Numbered from the stretch's first letter, positions 46,338 to 58,954 are shown. The stretch: 64,000 nt of DNA from Doryteuthis pealeii (GCA_023376005.1 CM042160.1:80048376-80112375), one strand, 5' to 3'. The notes: generated from the letters alone by a model not told the origin. Made by a program: numbers and translations.

Positions 46338-48870
46338 TCCATGCAAAAACCGCAAAAAACTGCAAATGCCTTTCTATCGTTAGCATCCTTTAGTCAATTT
46401 TCTCGCCAAAACCTAACTCAATCGGCTAATTCTATAGGTCAACGAACTTCTGAAGGAGTCCTCATCTGAGTGGTGGCCAATATTGTTCATCACTTAGTTA
46501 CGAGAAGAGATTTAATCTCATAATTGGCAATCAAATCAATGAAAAAACCGCAAAAACTGCAAATGCCTTTCTATCGTTAGCGTCCGTTATTTAGTCAATA
46601 TCTCGGGAAACCTAACTCAATGGACAAATTCTATAGGTCAACGAACTTCTGAAGGAGTCCTCATCTGAGTGTGGCCATATTGTTCATCACTTAGTTACGA
46701 GAAGAGATTTAATCTCATAATTGGCAATTCAAATCAATGAAAAAACCGCAAAAACTGCAAATGCCTTTCTATCGTTAGCATCCTTTAGTCAATTTCTCGC
46801 CAAAAACCTAAACTCAATCGGCTAATTCTATAGGTCAACGAACTTCTGAAGGAGTCCTCATCTGAGTGGTGGCCATATTGTTCATCACTTAGTTGCGAGA
46901 AGAGATTTAATCTCATAATTGGCAATTCAAATCAATGAAAAAACCGCAAAAACTGCAAATGCCTTTCTATCGTTAGCGTCCGTTATTTAGTCAATATCTC
47001 GGGAAAACCTAACTCAATGGACAAATTCTATAGGTCAACGAACTTCTGAAGGAGTCCTCATATGATGTGGTGGCCATATTGTTCATCACTTAGTTACGAG
47101 AAGAGATTTAATCTCATAATTGGCAATTCAAATCAATGAAAAAACCGCAAAAACTGCAAATGCCTTTCTATCGTTAGCGTCCGTTATTTAGTCAATATCT
47201 CGGCAAAACCTAACTCAATGGACAAATTCTATAGGTCAACGAACTTCTGAAGGAGTCCTCATCTGAGTGGTGGCCATATTGTTCATCACTTATTTACGAG
47301 AAGAGATTTAATCTCATAATTGGCAATTCAAATCAAATGAAAAAACCGCAAAAACTGCAAATGCCTTTCTATCGTTAGCATCCTTTAGTCAATTTCTCGC
47401 CAAAACCCTAACTCAATCGGCTAATTCTATAGGTCAACGAAACTTCTGAAGGAGTCCTCATCTGAGTGGTGGCCATATTGTTCATCACTTAGTTGCGAGA
47501 AGAGATTTAATCTCATAATTGGCAATTCAAATCAATGAAAAAACCGCAAAAACTGCAAATGCCCTTTCTATCGTTAGTGTTCGTTCTTTAGACAATTTCT
47601 CGCCAAAACCTAACTCAATCAGCTAATTCTATAGGTCAACGAACTTCTGAAGGAGTCCTCATCTGAGTGGTGCCATATTGTTCATCACTTAGTTGTGCGA
47701 GAAGAGATTTAATCTCATAATTGGCAATTCAAATCAATGAAAAAACCGCAAAAACTGCAAATGCCTTTCTATCGTTAGTGTTCGTCTTTAGACAATTTCT
47801 CGCCAAAACCTAACTCAATCAGCTAATTCTAATAGGTCAACGAACTCCTGAAGGAGTCCTCATCTGAGTGGGTGGCCATATTGTTCATCACTTAGTTGCG
47901 AGAAGAGATTTAATCTCATAATTGGCAATTCAAATCAATGAAAAAACGCAAAAACTGCAAATGCCTTTCTATCGTTAGTGTTCGTTCTTTAGACAATTTC
48001 TCGCCAAAACCTAACTCAATCAGCTAATTCTATAGGTCAACGAACTTCTGAAGGAGTCCTCATCTGAGTGGTGGCCATATTGTTCATCACTTAGTTATGA
48101 GAAGAGATTTAATCTCATAATTGGCAATTCAAATCAATGAAAAAAACCGCAAAAACTGCAATGCCTTTCTATCGTTAGTGTTCGTTCTTTAGTCATTTCT
48201 CGCCAAAACCTAACTCAATCAGCTAATTCTATAGGTCAACGAACTTCTGAAGGAGTCCTCATCTGAGTGGTGGCCATATTGTTCATCACTTCGTTGCGAG
48301 AAGAGATTTAATCTCATAATTGGCAATTCAAATCAATGAAAAAACCGCAAAAACTGCAAATGCCTTTCTATCGTTAGTGTTCGTTCTTTAGACAATTTCT
48401 CGCCAAAACCTAAATCAATCGGCTAATTCTATAGGTCAACGAACTTCTGAAGGAGTCCTCATCTGAGTGGTGGCCATATTGTTCATCACTTAGTTGCGAG
48501 AAGAGATTTAATCTCATAATTGGCAATTCAAATCAATGAAAAAACCGCAAAAACTGCAAATGCCTTTCTATCGTTAGTGTTCGTTCTTTAGACAATTTCT
48601 CGCCAAAACCTAACTCAATCGGCTAATTCTATAGGTCAACGAACTTCTGAAGGAGTCCTCATCTGAGTGGTGGCCATATTGTTCATCACTTAGTTGCGAG
48701 AGAGATTTAATCTCATAATTGGCAATTCAAATCAAATGAAAAAACCGCAAAAACTGCAAATGCCTTTCTATCGTTAGCGTCCGTTTTTAGTCAATTTCTC
48801 GGCAAAAACATAACTCAGTGGACAAATTCTATAGGTCAACGAACTTCTGAAGGAGTTCTCATCTGGTAAT
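46338..48870 (+). repeat. 200-bp satellite array 3, direct repeat of 23,606-26,120
   Basis: About 13 monomers. It starts at TCCATGCAAAAACCGC, the monomer variant of ~23,606, and follows exactly the same order of GCATCC, GCGTCC, ATATGA and GTGTTCG types as array 1. One-base indels are commoner near the gap. Confidence 0.92.
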
Positions 48871-51800
48871 TCAATTCAATTGGTAATTCAAATCAATAAA
48901 ACACGGAATAATGTCAAATGCCTTACTTCTTTTACGTTTCATTCTTTAGTCAATTTCCATGGAAAAGCCTGAGTCAATCGGCACTCTGTATGTCAAAGAA
49001 CTTCTCAAGGTGGGCTCATCGGAGTGATTACCCTATTGTTCCTCATTTGGTTACGAGTAGAGATTTATTCCCAGAATTTAAATACAAATCAATGAAGAAA
49101 CCTCAAATTGGCAAATGCCTTTCTACCGTTAGCGTCCATTCTTTACTTAATTCCCGAGAAGGCGTAATTCAATGGACCAATGCTCTATCTCAATGAACTT
49201 TTTGATGGTGTCCACACTGGAGTGATTACCACATTGTTCCGGGTTTAGTTACCAGAAGATATTTATGCCCAGAATTGGTAATTCAAATCAATGAAGAATA
49301 CGCAATAACGGCAAATGCCTTTCTAAACGTAGCGTCCGTTCTTTAGTCAACTGCCCAGGAAAGCGTAACTAATTGGGCAAATTCCATAGGCTCAATGAAC
49401 TTCTGAAGGATTCGTCATCGGATGCTTACCACATTGTTCCAGGTTGGGATACGAGAAGAGATTCATGCCCAGAATTACTAATTCAATCAATGAAAAAACG
49501 GGAAATGTCTTTCTACTGTTACGTCCGTTCTTTAATCATTTTCCCGGGAAAGTCATGGGCCAATCTATACTTCAATGACATTCTGCAGAAGTCCGCATCG
49601 GAGTTGTTTTCAAAACTGTTCCTCATTTGGTTAGGAGAAAAGATTTATCGCCAGAATTTCTAATTCAAAACAATGAAAAACAAACCCCCGCACAAACAGC
49701 AAAATATCTTTCAACCGTTAGCGTCCGTTTTTTAATCAATTTCCCGGGAAAGAGTAACTCAATGGGCCATTTCTATAGCTCAATGAACTTCTGAAGGTGT
49801 CTACATCGAAATGGTGGCCACATCGAAATGGTGGCCACATTGTTCTTCATTTGAGAGATATTAATGCATAGGATTGTCCCAATTAAAAACCGCAAAAAAC
49901 GGCTATTTTCCCGGGAAAGCATGACTCAACGAGCAATTTTATAGCTCAACGGACTTCTTAAGGAGTCCTCATCGGAGTGGTTGGCACATTGTTCTTCATT
50001 TGGTTACGAGAAGATATTAATGCATAGGATTGTCAATTAAAAACCGCAAAAACGGCTATTTTCCCGGGAAAGCATGACTCAACGAGCAATTTCTATAGCT
50101 CAACGGACTTCTTAAGGAGTCCTCATCGGAGTGGTTGGCACATTGTTCTTCATTTGGTTACGAGAAGGAGAATTATGCCCAGAATTGTTAATTCAAATCA
50201 ATGAAATAACCGCAAAAATGGCAAATTTCTTTCTACCGGCAGCGTCCGTTCTTTAGCCAATTTCCCTGGAAAGTTTAAACCAATGGGCAAAATCTATGAC
50301 TCAATGAATATCTGAAAGTTTTCTCTTTGGATTGGTTTCTACATTGTTCCTCATTTGGTTACGAGAAGTGATTTTAAACCAGAATTGGTAATTCAAATCA
50401 ATGAAAAAAACGCAAAAACGACTATTTACTTTCTACTTGTAGCGTCCGTGGTTTAGTCAATTACCCGGGAAAGCGTAACTCAATGGGCCAATTCTATGGC
50501 TCAATAAACTTCTGAAGGGGTTCTTATCGGAGTGGTTACCACATTGTTCCCTATTAGGTTACGATAATAGATTTATGCCCAGAATTGTTAATTCCAATCA
50601 ATAAAAACACCGCAAAAACGGCAAATGCCGTTCTATCGTTAGCGTCAGTTCTTTAGTCAATTTCCCGGAAAAGCGTAAATCAATGGGCCAAATCTACAGC
50701 GCAATGACCTACTGAAGGGGTCCTCATCAAAATTGTGGCCACATTGTTCCTGATTTGGTTAAAGGATTTATGCCAGAATCGGAAATTCAAAAAAATGAAA
50801 AAAAAAAAAAAAAAAAACGCAAAGACGGCTATTTTCCTTCAACCGTTAGCGTCCGTTCTTTAGTCAATCTCCCGGAAAGGTTTAACTCAATGGGCAAATA
50901 TTTTTTTTCTTTCTACCGTTAGCGTCCGTTCTTTGGTCAACTTCCCAAGAAACTGAAACTCAATTGGCCAATTCTATATCTCAATGAATTTCTGAAGGAG
51001 ACCTCATCAAAATGGTGGCCACGTTGTTTCTCATTTGGTTATGAGAAGAGATTTATGCTCGGAATTGTTAATTCAAATCAATGAAAGAAAACGCAAAAAC
51101 GGTTATTTTTACACTTTCCCGTGTAATTGGCTAAACAACGGACGCTAACTGTAGAAAGAAAATAGTTGTTTTTAGGCTTTTTCATTGATTTAAATTACCA
51201 ATTCTAGGATTAAATCTCTTCTCTGTGACGGAGAACGAGAAAGGAAAGGGAGCAAGACTTTGTCTTGCCTGCTGGGATTGAACCCGCGTCCTCCCGCATG
51301 CGAAAACAGATGCGATGTAGGAACTAGAAGGACACGAGGTTTGACTGACGTGCCCGGATGTTTGGCTAATATGCCCATAAAATAACAAGTGAGTCAAGCG
51401 CTGGGCAGTCAACAGAAGCAGTCGACGCCGAAGCGCTTTTCAGTAAAGAAATGGATTTTAGTCGAACAGAAACAAAACTAAATAGGAAATGTGATTTTGA
51501 ACTGCTAAAGATTATTTCGACTACGACGACGGAGATTCCAGCTGCTAGAAGAAGAATGTGTTGACCAACAGAGGGTCTGGCTTGTGAGAAGACTGAGAAC
51601 TCGCTTGTTTTTGGTTCCCCCTTGGCGAGAGCTTGTTGATTCGAAGGTCTATTTCGCCCCATATATCCCCCCCTTCTATACAAATGATGAACAATGTGGC
51701 TACCACTCAGATGAGGACTCATTGTTCATTGAGCTATAGAATTGGCCCATTGAGTTGGGCAATTGATTAAAGAACGGACGCTAACAATAGAAGGGCATTT

Positions 51801-51985
51801 ACCGTTTTTGCGTTGTTCTTTTTTTTTTTTTTTTTTCATTGATTTGAATTACCAATTCTGAGCATAAATATCTTCTCGTAACCAAATGTGGAAGTATGTG
51901 GCCACCATTTTGATAAGGACTCCTTAAGAAGTTCATTGATCTATAGAATTAGCCCATTTGGTTACGCTTTCCTAGGAAATATAGA
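48871..51985. repeat. third copy: diverged monomers, flip, 460-bp insert
   Basis: Direct repeat of 26,121-29,235: diverged forward monomers to ~51,105, reversed monomers ~51,105-51,230, insert with box-B-like GGGATTGAACCCGCGTCC (~51,272) and GACTACGACGACGGAG, then reversed monomers ~51,685-51,985. It is the cleanest of the three copies and the best reference for this segment. Confidence 0.88.
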
Positions 51986-52629
51986 ATGGGTGAGAATTCG
52001 GGCTGTTTTGTCCTCCATACTTGAAATTGGCGATTTTTTTTTAAATACTTGGAAAATATGCAACATATCATAGCATATTTTTTTAACTCGGATTTTTTCA
52101 AATGTAAAATTCTGGGTTATCTTTTGTTACATTTTCAAGTTAGTCTACTGATGTTGATTGACATGTAAAATTGACCTTGGAATTTTTAAGGTAGTAAAAA
52201 ACTCAATTCAACTTAGATAAAATAATTTTTTGCTTCAATTTAAAGAAAATATATTTTTTCAATACTATGGGGAAAAAAAACATGCTAAATTATTTATTTT
52301 TTTAGTTTTAAGAAAAAACTTTTAAATTTTAAAATAACTTTTTTAGGGTACTGAATTTATAATTTTTTTACTTTTTTATTTTTCTATATATTCTTCAGGG
52401 TATGATCTTTCAAGAAATGTAAAAATTAGGAAAAAGAGAGATGATTTTGGCAGTGCCTAATAACCCCACCGATATTTTGCGCCCAAAAAATGAGGGGTGG
52501 AGTAAAATTAAGTAACCTGAAAAAAATCAGAAAGTTTTTGAATAAAATAACTCATGCATTATGAAATTAATTCATTGATAAATCAACACTGAAAATCTTA
52601 TTAGGATCGGATAATTCCCTGATTTTTAG

Positions 52630-52662
<33 letters not shown>

Positions 52663-52860
52663 CAACCAGGGTGTATTGATTTGGTTTTGTAAAATACGTC
52701 CATAACATATAAATTGTTGGTACCTATATAAATCCTTAATGAAATATTAATGGTTAATTTCAATTTAAAATACTGGCAACTAATGAAAAATGAAATATCA
52801 ATTCTTGAAACATTTTCTGGTAAATAATATAAAATAAAATATCTATTTCTGAAACGTTTC
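51986..52860. other. AT-rich low-copy DNA, probable upstream region of the plus-strand gene
   Basis: No frame or repeat boundary of note apart from a poly-T run (~52,631-52,662). Promoter elements could not be picked out. Confidence 0.4.
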
Positions 52861-52978
52861 ATGACTTTTTGCCACTGTCACGCTGGCTCAGTCATTTATT
52901 CACGGAGAACACTTGGTGACTTATCACCGTTGAGAAACTCTCTAAAGAAGGAAACAATTGTTTACAACTTCACTAAAC
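52861..52978 (+). promoter_or_regulatory. probable 5' UTR / promoter-proximal region
   Basis: Locally GC-balanced sequence (CACTGTCACGCTGGCTCAG, GACTTATCACCGTTGAG, AAGGAAACAATTG) just before the ATG, unlike the AT-rich DNA on either side. This fits a short 5' UTR and core promoter. No TATA box is evident; the transcription start is not determined. Confidence 0.4.
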
Positions 52979-53018
52979 ATGGCTGACGACGATTTAGAAG
53001 AAATGCGCGCTCTTAGAG
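52979..53018 (+). CDS. unidentified gene, coding exon 1
   Basis: ATG at 52979 encodes MADDDLEEMRALR plus one base, then donor AGAG|GTTTGT. The acidic, helical N-terminus begins like several small nuclear proteins, but I do not recognise the family. The start is chosen because AAACATGG is a good initiation context, and because the one leftover base joins in frame to exon 2. Two further copies of this exon (30243, 35470) are broken by indels. The gene starts ~4 kb from satellite DNA. Confidence 0.65.
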
Positions 53019-53127
53019 GTTTGTCTCTTATTTTAATATTATATCATTACAATATTTTTATGAAAATTGTAAAAGATGAGGGTATATTCCTTGGAATCTG
53101 GCTAGTATTTTTCCTTACTCTTATAGA

Positions 53128-53130
53128 TCT

Positions 53131-53165
<35 letters not shown>

Positions 53166-53166
53166 T
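53128..53166. repeat. (TA)n microsatellite in intron 1
   Basis: TA repeats ~110 bp after exon 1; present with different lengths in all three copies of the locus (~30,403 and ~35,323). Confidence 0.9.
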
Positions 53167-53506
53167 AAATCGATCGTTATCTTTTTCCATTACAAACAAA
53201 ACAACCTCGGTATTATTTTCTGTTTCTCATTATTATTTGGTTTTCCAAATTTAAAATGATTTCATTCAGAGTAAATATAAGTAATATTTTGCATATTAAA
53301 TTTTATGGGTAATTCTTCTATTTAGCAGCGTTAAATCAAAAATAAAATATGTAAAAATATTATATTTAAAACTATTTTATAGACTATCACGTTGTTCGGC
53401 TAATACCGACAATGTGCCACTTCGTCTTCGTCCGTCTTTTAAAATTGATCGTTGTTTATTTTTTGCGTAGAAGTTCATAGATAAAAAGTCAGTAATGAAA
53501 CTTTTT

Positions 53507-53682
53507 GGTTATTTCCTATAACTCCAACATAAACAAAGGGGAACCACTCTTGACTGATAAATTATCTATTTATTTTCCCATTAAACTAACCCTAATCCCG
53601 TCTTTTTTTTCTTGGTAGATCAATAAATAAATAAATAATTTATCAGTCAAGAGTGTTTATGTTGGAGTTATAGGAAATAACC
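53507..53682. mobile_element. inverted-repeat MITE in intron 1
   Basis: GGTTATTTCCTATAACTCC..CATAAAC and CTCTTGACTGATAAATTAT are mirrored at the right end (ATAATTTATCAGTCAAGAG, GGAGTTATAGGAAATAACC). It is ~176 bp with a TTATTTTCCCATTAAAC interior. No convincing target duplication. Confidence 0.7.
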
Positions 53683-53733
53683 ATTTTCACAATGTACTAT
53701 TCTAAATATTACTAATGGTTGATTTTAATGAAA

Positions 53734-53980
53734 TTTTGGACCATATGACCATTAAGGACCCCTTTTGCGATCTTGATTCATAAGGACATTTTTTTCATTT
53801 ACACCGTCAAAATCCAGTTGTTTGTTAGGGGTTAGGGTTAGGTGTTAGTTCTATAACTTAAAAAAAAAACTCTAAAAATCATCTGTTAACAAACAACAGA
53901 ATTTTGACGGTGTAAATGAAAAAAATGTCCTTATGAATCGAGATCGCAAAAGGGGTGCCTAAAGGTCATATGGTCCGAAA
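53734..53980. mobile_element. MITE with long inverted repeats and telomere-like loop
   Basis: Arms of ~85 bp (TTGGACCATATGACC, GCGATCTTGATTCATAAGG, TTTACACCGTCAAAAT) are mirrored at the right. The loop contains GTTAGGGGTTAGGGTTAGG. It is non-coding. A lone arm lies at the left edge of satellite array 1 (15736). Confidence 0.8.
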
Positions 53981-54413
53981 TGTTCAGTGTTGATTTATCA
54001 ATGAATGAATTTCATAATGCAACAGTTATTTTATTTCAAAACTTTGTTGGTTTTTTTTTTTTCAGGTCACTTAACTTTTAAACCCCCCCCCTTTTTGGGA
54101 CGCAAAATATTGGTGGGGTTATATAAAGTTGAAACTAATTACAGTATAAATAAAAAGACAAAAGACCAAAGGTGTGAATAGAAGAAAAAATTTTCTTAGG
54201 GAGCTATCCTGGTAGAAAATAAGTACTGAAAATTGGAAAATTAAATGTAAAATAAAAACTAAAAAATAATTTATTTAAAATCTGATAATTCCCTGATTTT
54301 TGGTAATTTTTTTCATTGTGGAGGCAGGAGTAAATTTATTTTGTAAAATGCACATATGACATGACTTTTGGCAGACCCTACACTCTTCAGATAGGAGTAA
54401 ATTTCAGTCAATT

Positions 54414-54652
54414 GTAAGTAAAGTCGGCGGGAACGTCTCATGTTGATATCAGCCAGACAGCGAGAGTCTATCCTCTTTTCACTAACACTAAACCAAGGAG
54501 ATTATTTTAGCATGAGATGGAGCACCAAACCTACCATAAGCTCCTCACTTTACTGCACAGATTCCTGTGCTACTCATATGCTGAGTTGGCAGAGCCGGTA
54601 TCAAACCTGGAACCTTATGATTCCTAGGTGGACTATCAACTGAGCTAAGTGT
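54414..54652 (-). mobile_element. tRNA-derived SINE in intron 1
   Basis: Clean copy of the SINE: body GTTGATATCAGCCAGACAG, box B as GGTATCAAACCTGG on the plus strand, head ATCAACTGAGCTAAG. Antisense to the host gene. The 54440-54643 open frame is a by-product. Confidence 0.8.
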
Positions 54653-56849
54653 GTTCAATTTTTCTAAAGGGACATTATAAAACCAAATTTTCAATTTTTA
54701 AAAATTTAAAACAATTATTAAAATCCGGGAATTGTCCAATTTTAATGAAATTTTCAACACTTTATTCATTAATGACTTAAGTTTATGATGAATAGCTTGT
54801 TTAAAAAATAAGAATTTGAAAAGATTTTCTTTTATCAATTAACTCTACGGGTAGGTGTTCAAACTTTGGTCATTTGAATAAAAAAAAAATGACCATTCCC
54901 TAATTTTTACATTTCTAAAAAGATCAAAACCAGAAGATCAAATTAAAAAATGAAAAAAAAAAAATGTCATCAGCTGACAAAGTTACTTGAAAATTTAAAA
55001 ATCTTTTCTTTTTTTTTTTTTTTTTTAACTCAAAATGCAAAAGAAAAGTCTTCTGATTCAATTGACCTATTTTTATTAATTTAAAAATTTAATTGTAAAT
55101 TTTAAACTTCTGGAGGTGGTATGTTGTAAACAATATTTTTGTCATGAATAAAGATTTATTTAATCTATCATGTAATCTATCATCTAGATGTATCATTAAA
55201 AATGTATGATTTTGTGCACCATATTTTCTGAGATTTTTTTATATTTAAAAATTATTACTAACGATTATTCTTTTTCATTAAGGAAGGCTACAGTGTTACA
55301 CACAAAAATGTTTCTTTCCCTTTTTACTTCAAAATACCCGGATTTTCACTCTGGGTACAGGAACAACTGTTTTTGAGCACATGTCCTTTTTGTGTTGTTA
55401 TTTTTTCTTATGTTTTTTGGCTATTTACTGTAACTGTTTCATATGAAATTTTACATTTTATAGGCGCTCATGAATTTTTTCATTTTTTCACTAGGAAAAT
55501 CAAAGTGTGAAAACATCATTTATCCCCCTTTAACTTGCCCTTTTGGACATGCATAGTCAATTACTTTGTTTTATTATTATCTTTTTGATTTATTGGAAAT
55601 TACCAAAAATGATATATTAGTTATTGGCAATGAATAAAGAAATACAGTTGATTGACAAGTTGAAGATGTAATTTTTAAATGTAACAGTTCAGTTAGAAAA
55701 AAAAAAAGTAAATGATTAAAACATAAAAAAAAAATGATTATCTGGATGGTGAGTGTAAGTAAATGTGTATATAATTTTTCTACATTACCAAACAAATTTT
55801 CTTAGTTGTACGACCGAAAAAATAAAATACTGCTCTCTTTAACTCTTCTTTTTTTAAAGTTTTTTTTGCTTGATTGTTATTTTGATAAAAAGAAATATTC
55901 ACATTAAACCTTTAAAAAGATTTGTTGAATATTATTACAATTATTTTCTAATGTCAAAACTTATTTTTATTATTCTTTTCTAGTTATGCCTTGATAGAGA
56001 TTTTTTTTTAAGTTTTAATAATGCTGAATTATTTAAATACATTAATATAATACATTAAATTATTTAAATTTAATTATTTAAATCCATTAATATAATGAAA
56101 AAATCTAACTTTTTGTGTTTTGGGACTTCTCGTAAAAAAAGACAAAAATATCTGATTTCTCTTTTGGTCTTTTTATAAATTCCTTGAATAATAGTGTGAA
56201 AAACTGGAACTTAAGAGTAGCTTCCCCTTATTTGTTTGCTTAAAACGAAAGATAATAAAATCAAAATAATCATTCAAATTGGCAAATTGTATTCTGAACA
56301 TTTTATACATTTTATAAAGTAACAGATGATTGGACGAGATTATTCTTATTTAAATTTCTCAAATAAGAAATGTTTTTATCTGGGTTGTTTTTATAGCCAA
56401 ATGTATTTATAAAAATTTTAATTGGATTATTAGCTTCTTATACACAGGATTTATCTGGTTACTAAAAATTGTTTTGCAGAATATTGATAAACTAAGTTTT
56501 ATTGATAATTAGTTTTGAAAAGTTTCTGGGTATTATGCAATTCTTGTTAATACATTGGAGACAACTTCAGTACATTTGGTAAGAGATAAAGACAAATTCT
56601 TTTTTCTGGAGAAAATCTGGAGAAAAAAACTGAGGTTTTCAAAAATGAATATATATGTGTCAGTTTGGATGTGAAAGAGAAGATTTTCACATGTTATCCA
56701 TTGATTGGATATAAACATCTCTTTTGATTGGTTAGAATAGATGAATGATAATATTTGAATTTTCTGTTATTCACATTTCTATTGATTTGTACAAATAGGA
56801 TAAAACTATCCTCCACATATCAAGTTGCATTATGTTGTGGTAACACACA
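54653..56849. other. AT-rich intron 1 sequence
   Basis: Up to 55,632 it matches the palindrome arm and spacer; beyond that it is unique in the window. No coding frame, SINE or clear inverted repeat was found after 55,633. Confidence 0.5.
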
Positions 56850-56857
56850 AAATAAAC

Positions 56858-57238
56858 GGTAATCTGAACATTAGTTACATAAATGAGAGTAATCTCCCCT
56901 GTTTGTTTTGGTCAGCCATTTTCATTTCACTGTAAATCTATACTGAAAATACAAGTTTTATTCGAATCAATACAACTGCATGTTTTAACACGAAAATATC
57001 ATAAAATGTGTTCTTAATAACAATCAAGTTCATTTCAAATAATGCGCAAGCACAACTAAGAACACATTTTATGATATTTTCGTGTTAAAACATGCAGTTG
57101 TATTGATTTGAACAAATTCGTATTTTCAGTGTAAATGGTGAAATGAAAGTGGCCGACCAAAACATAAGGCTTCCTCAAAAAAAAAAAAAAAAGCTAGGGG
57201 AGGTTTCTCTCATTTATGTAATTAATGTTCAGATTACC
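56858..57238. mobile_element. fold-back MITE with 8-bp target duplication (hAT-like)
   Basis: Ends GGTAATCTGAACATTAG and its complement, long inverted arms through ACACGAAAATATCATAAAAT, centre near 57,040. Flanked by AAATAAAC at 56,850-56,857 and 57,239-57,246, an exact 8-bp duplication as made by hAT-type transposases. An internal GTGGCCGACCAAAACATAAGG is shared with the 58,531 copy. It contains a poly-A run (~57,178-57,192). No transposase. Confidence 0.85.
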
Positions 57239-57589
57239 AAATAAACAACATAGATTTATTTATTCCTACAATAGTAGAAATGAAATAAAATTTCCTTATC
57301 TCTTTGAAATTTTGTCTTTTCTCTAAGTTTCTTGATTTGTTTAAATCATTTTAGTTTATTACAGCTTAATTACTTGTAACCTGAAGTCTGCCTCAGCAGT
57401 TGGAATTAAGTTTGTCTAGTTGTTAGTTTCAAGTGACAACCGCAATAATTAGTTTCTTCAACTGGAAAAAGTATTCTGCCGGCAACACTCTGAGTAGTTC
57501 TTACACAATTTGTCAAAAGTTCACTTCATTTTAAGATCAAAACACGACACACCGTTCTCTCCACTGGAAAAGACGTTCTCCCCGAGAGA

Positions 57590-57800
57590 ACTCACCTTTG
57601 CATTTATTTCTCTCAGTGGCTGAACCACTTCAGCTAACAGGGGTGACAGTAATTCCACCACTCCTGATCAGAAGGTTGTGTATTCAATCTCGAATTACTC
57701 ACTATACTCTCCCCTCGTGCAGGCCAGACACACATGGACGCACTTAGTCCTTGGGGGCAGGGCCCTCATCTAGACCACTCGCCCTGTGCTATCTGTTACA
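57590..57800 (+). mobile_element. tRNA-like SINE, second family (weak)
   Basis: CAGTGGCTGAACCACTTCAG and GTGTATTCAATCTCG stand at box A/box B-like spacing, followed by CCCCTCGTGCAGGCC. Similar to 13010-13190. It lies just upstream of exon 2. Confidence 0.4.
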
Positions 57801-57846
57801 CTTTGAGTTCATGTCTGTTATTTTTCTTTCTTTATTATTTTCACAG

Positions 57847-57936
57847 TGGCTCATGTATATAAAAAGTCATCTCATGGATCAAGTTCAGCTCAATTGAAAC
57901 CAGAATTCTCTGACCCCCAGAATGCACCAAAAAGCA
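57847..57936 (+). CDS. unidentified gene, coding exon 2
   Basis: Acceptor TTATTTTCACAG ends at 57846 and donor AGCA|GTAAGC starts at 57937. The 90-nt exon reads, after one base from exon 1, VAHVYKKSSHGSSSAQ then LKPEFSDPQNAPKS: a Ser- and Lys-rich, probably disordered linker. Entry and exit are both phase 1, so the exon could be skipped without a frameshift. Good splice sites and phase agreement with both neighbours are the main evidence that it is real. Confidence 0.75.
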
Positions 57937-58530
57937 GTAAGCCATTTTTTCTTTATGACATTTATTTGTTGGTCTATTGTTTTCTGATGTTTTATTGATC
58001 AAAGATGATATTTGTTAACCAGAAATATTAATAAGATCATTTGTCTCTAACCCTCTTTGCTCGTGATTGAACCAGCGACTCTTCTCTTGTGACCTTCACA
58101 GCTCTGTTCTCCTTCTCTCCTCGTTTGAGTTACGTCATTGCTCGCTCTAGTCTATTGACTGAATGACCATTTTTTCTCCCCTCCCTCTCAGAGAAGCAGA
58201 CGTTTTATCTCCAACCTCTACCCATAATGCCTCAGGCGCTTCTATAAAGAGGCCTTTCCTTCTCCTCTCTAACTTTTCGATGTTGCATACCTGTCTACAC
58301 CCACTCCTCGTTCACCCGTTCAGTTCCAATGTCTCAGGCAAGGTGGACTTGCACGCAAAGCAAGTCCTAGCCCGTTTTGCACAAGGTAAGTCTCTTCTCT
58401 CGCTACATTAACAATTTCAAGATGAAATTTCTACTGCTGCTATTTTTCATTTAATAGAAATAGATATGTACACCTAGTTGACACTTTTTGACCATTTCAT
58501 TTACTAATCATTCACACTTATAACCGTTAT
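57937..58530. other. intron 2, first part
   Basis: A GC-balanced stretch at ~58,050-58,410 (GATTGAACCAGCGACTCTTC, CAGGCAAGGTGGACTTGCAC) looks like decayed tRNA-related repeat DNA. The open frame 58163-58411 there has no domain and no splice signals matching the gene. Confidence 0.4.
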
Positions 58531-58825
58531 GGTAATCTGAACATTAGCTACATAAATGAGAGTAACTTCCCCTTGTTTTTTTCTCTTTGAGGAAGAGCAT
58601 CTTAATTGTGCTTGCACATCATTTGACATGAACTTAATTGTTATTAAAAACACATTTTATGATATTTTCATGTTAAAACATGCAGTTGTATTGATTCGAA
58701 CAAATTAGTATTTTCAGTGTAAATTTACAGTGAAATTAAAATGGCCGACCAAAACATAAGGCTTCCTCAAAGTGAAAGAAACAAGGGAGATTATGCTCAT
58801 TTATGTAGCTAATGTTCAGATTACC
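58531..58825. mobile_element. second copy of the hAT-like MITE
   Basis: Same termini (GGTAATCTGAACATTAGC .. GCTAATGTTCAGATTACC) and core (CATGCAGTTGTATTGATTCG, TGGCCGACCAAAACATAAGG) as 56,858-57,238, but with a shortened left arm, so it no longer folds fully. No target duplication was recognised. Both copies lie in one gene, on either side of exon 2. Confidence 0.75.
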
Positions 58826-58901
58826 GTAAAGTGTGCCTCGTGTTACCAAAATATTGCAAAACTTTTGACTCAACCTTGTACACTCTCTCCTATTTTTGCA
58901 G

Positions 58902-58954
58902 TAACATTTTTAAAGAGCCCTAATGCTTCAAAAAACAAAACAGAGGAAATATAA
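58902..58954 (+). CDS. possible alternative terminal exon
   Basis: A pyrimidine-rich acceptor (CTCTCTCCTATTTTTGCAG) ends at 58901. Joined to exon 2 in phase 1, the sequence encodes ITFLKSPNASKNKTEEI and a stop at 58952-58954. That would give a shorter protein ending before the intronic minisatellite. Only the phase fit and the acceptor support it. Confidence 0.3.

Noticed and set aside
58163..58411. 82-residue frame in intron 2
   Set aside because: No domain, no phase-compatible splice sites, and it overlaps decayed tRNA-like repeat sequence.
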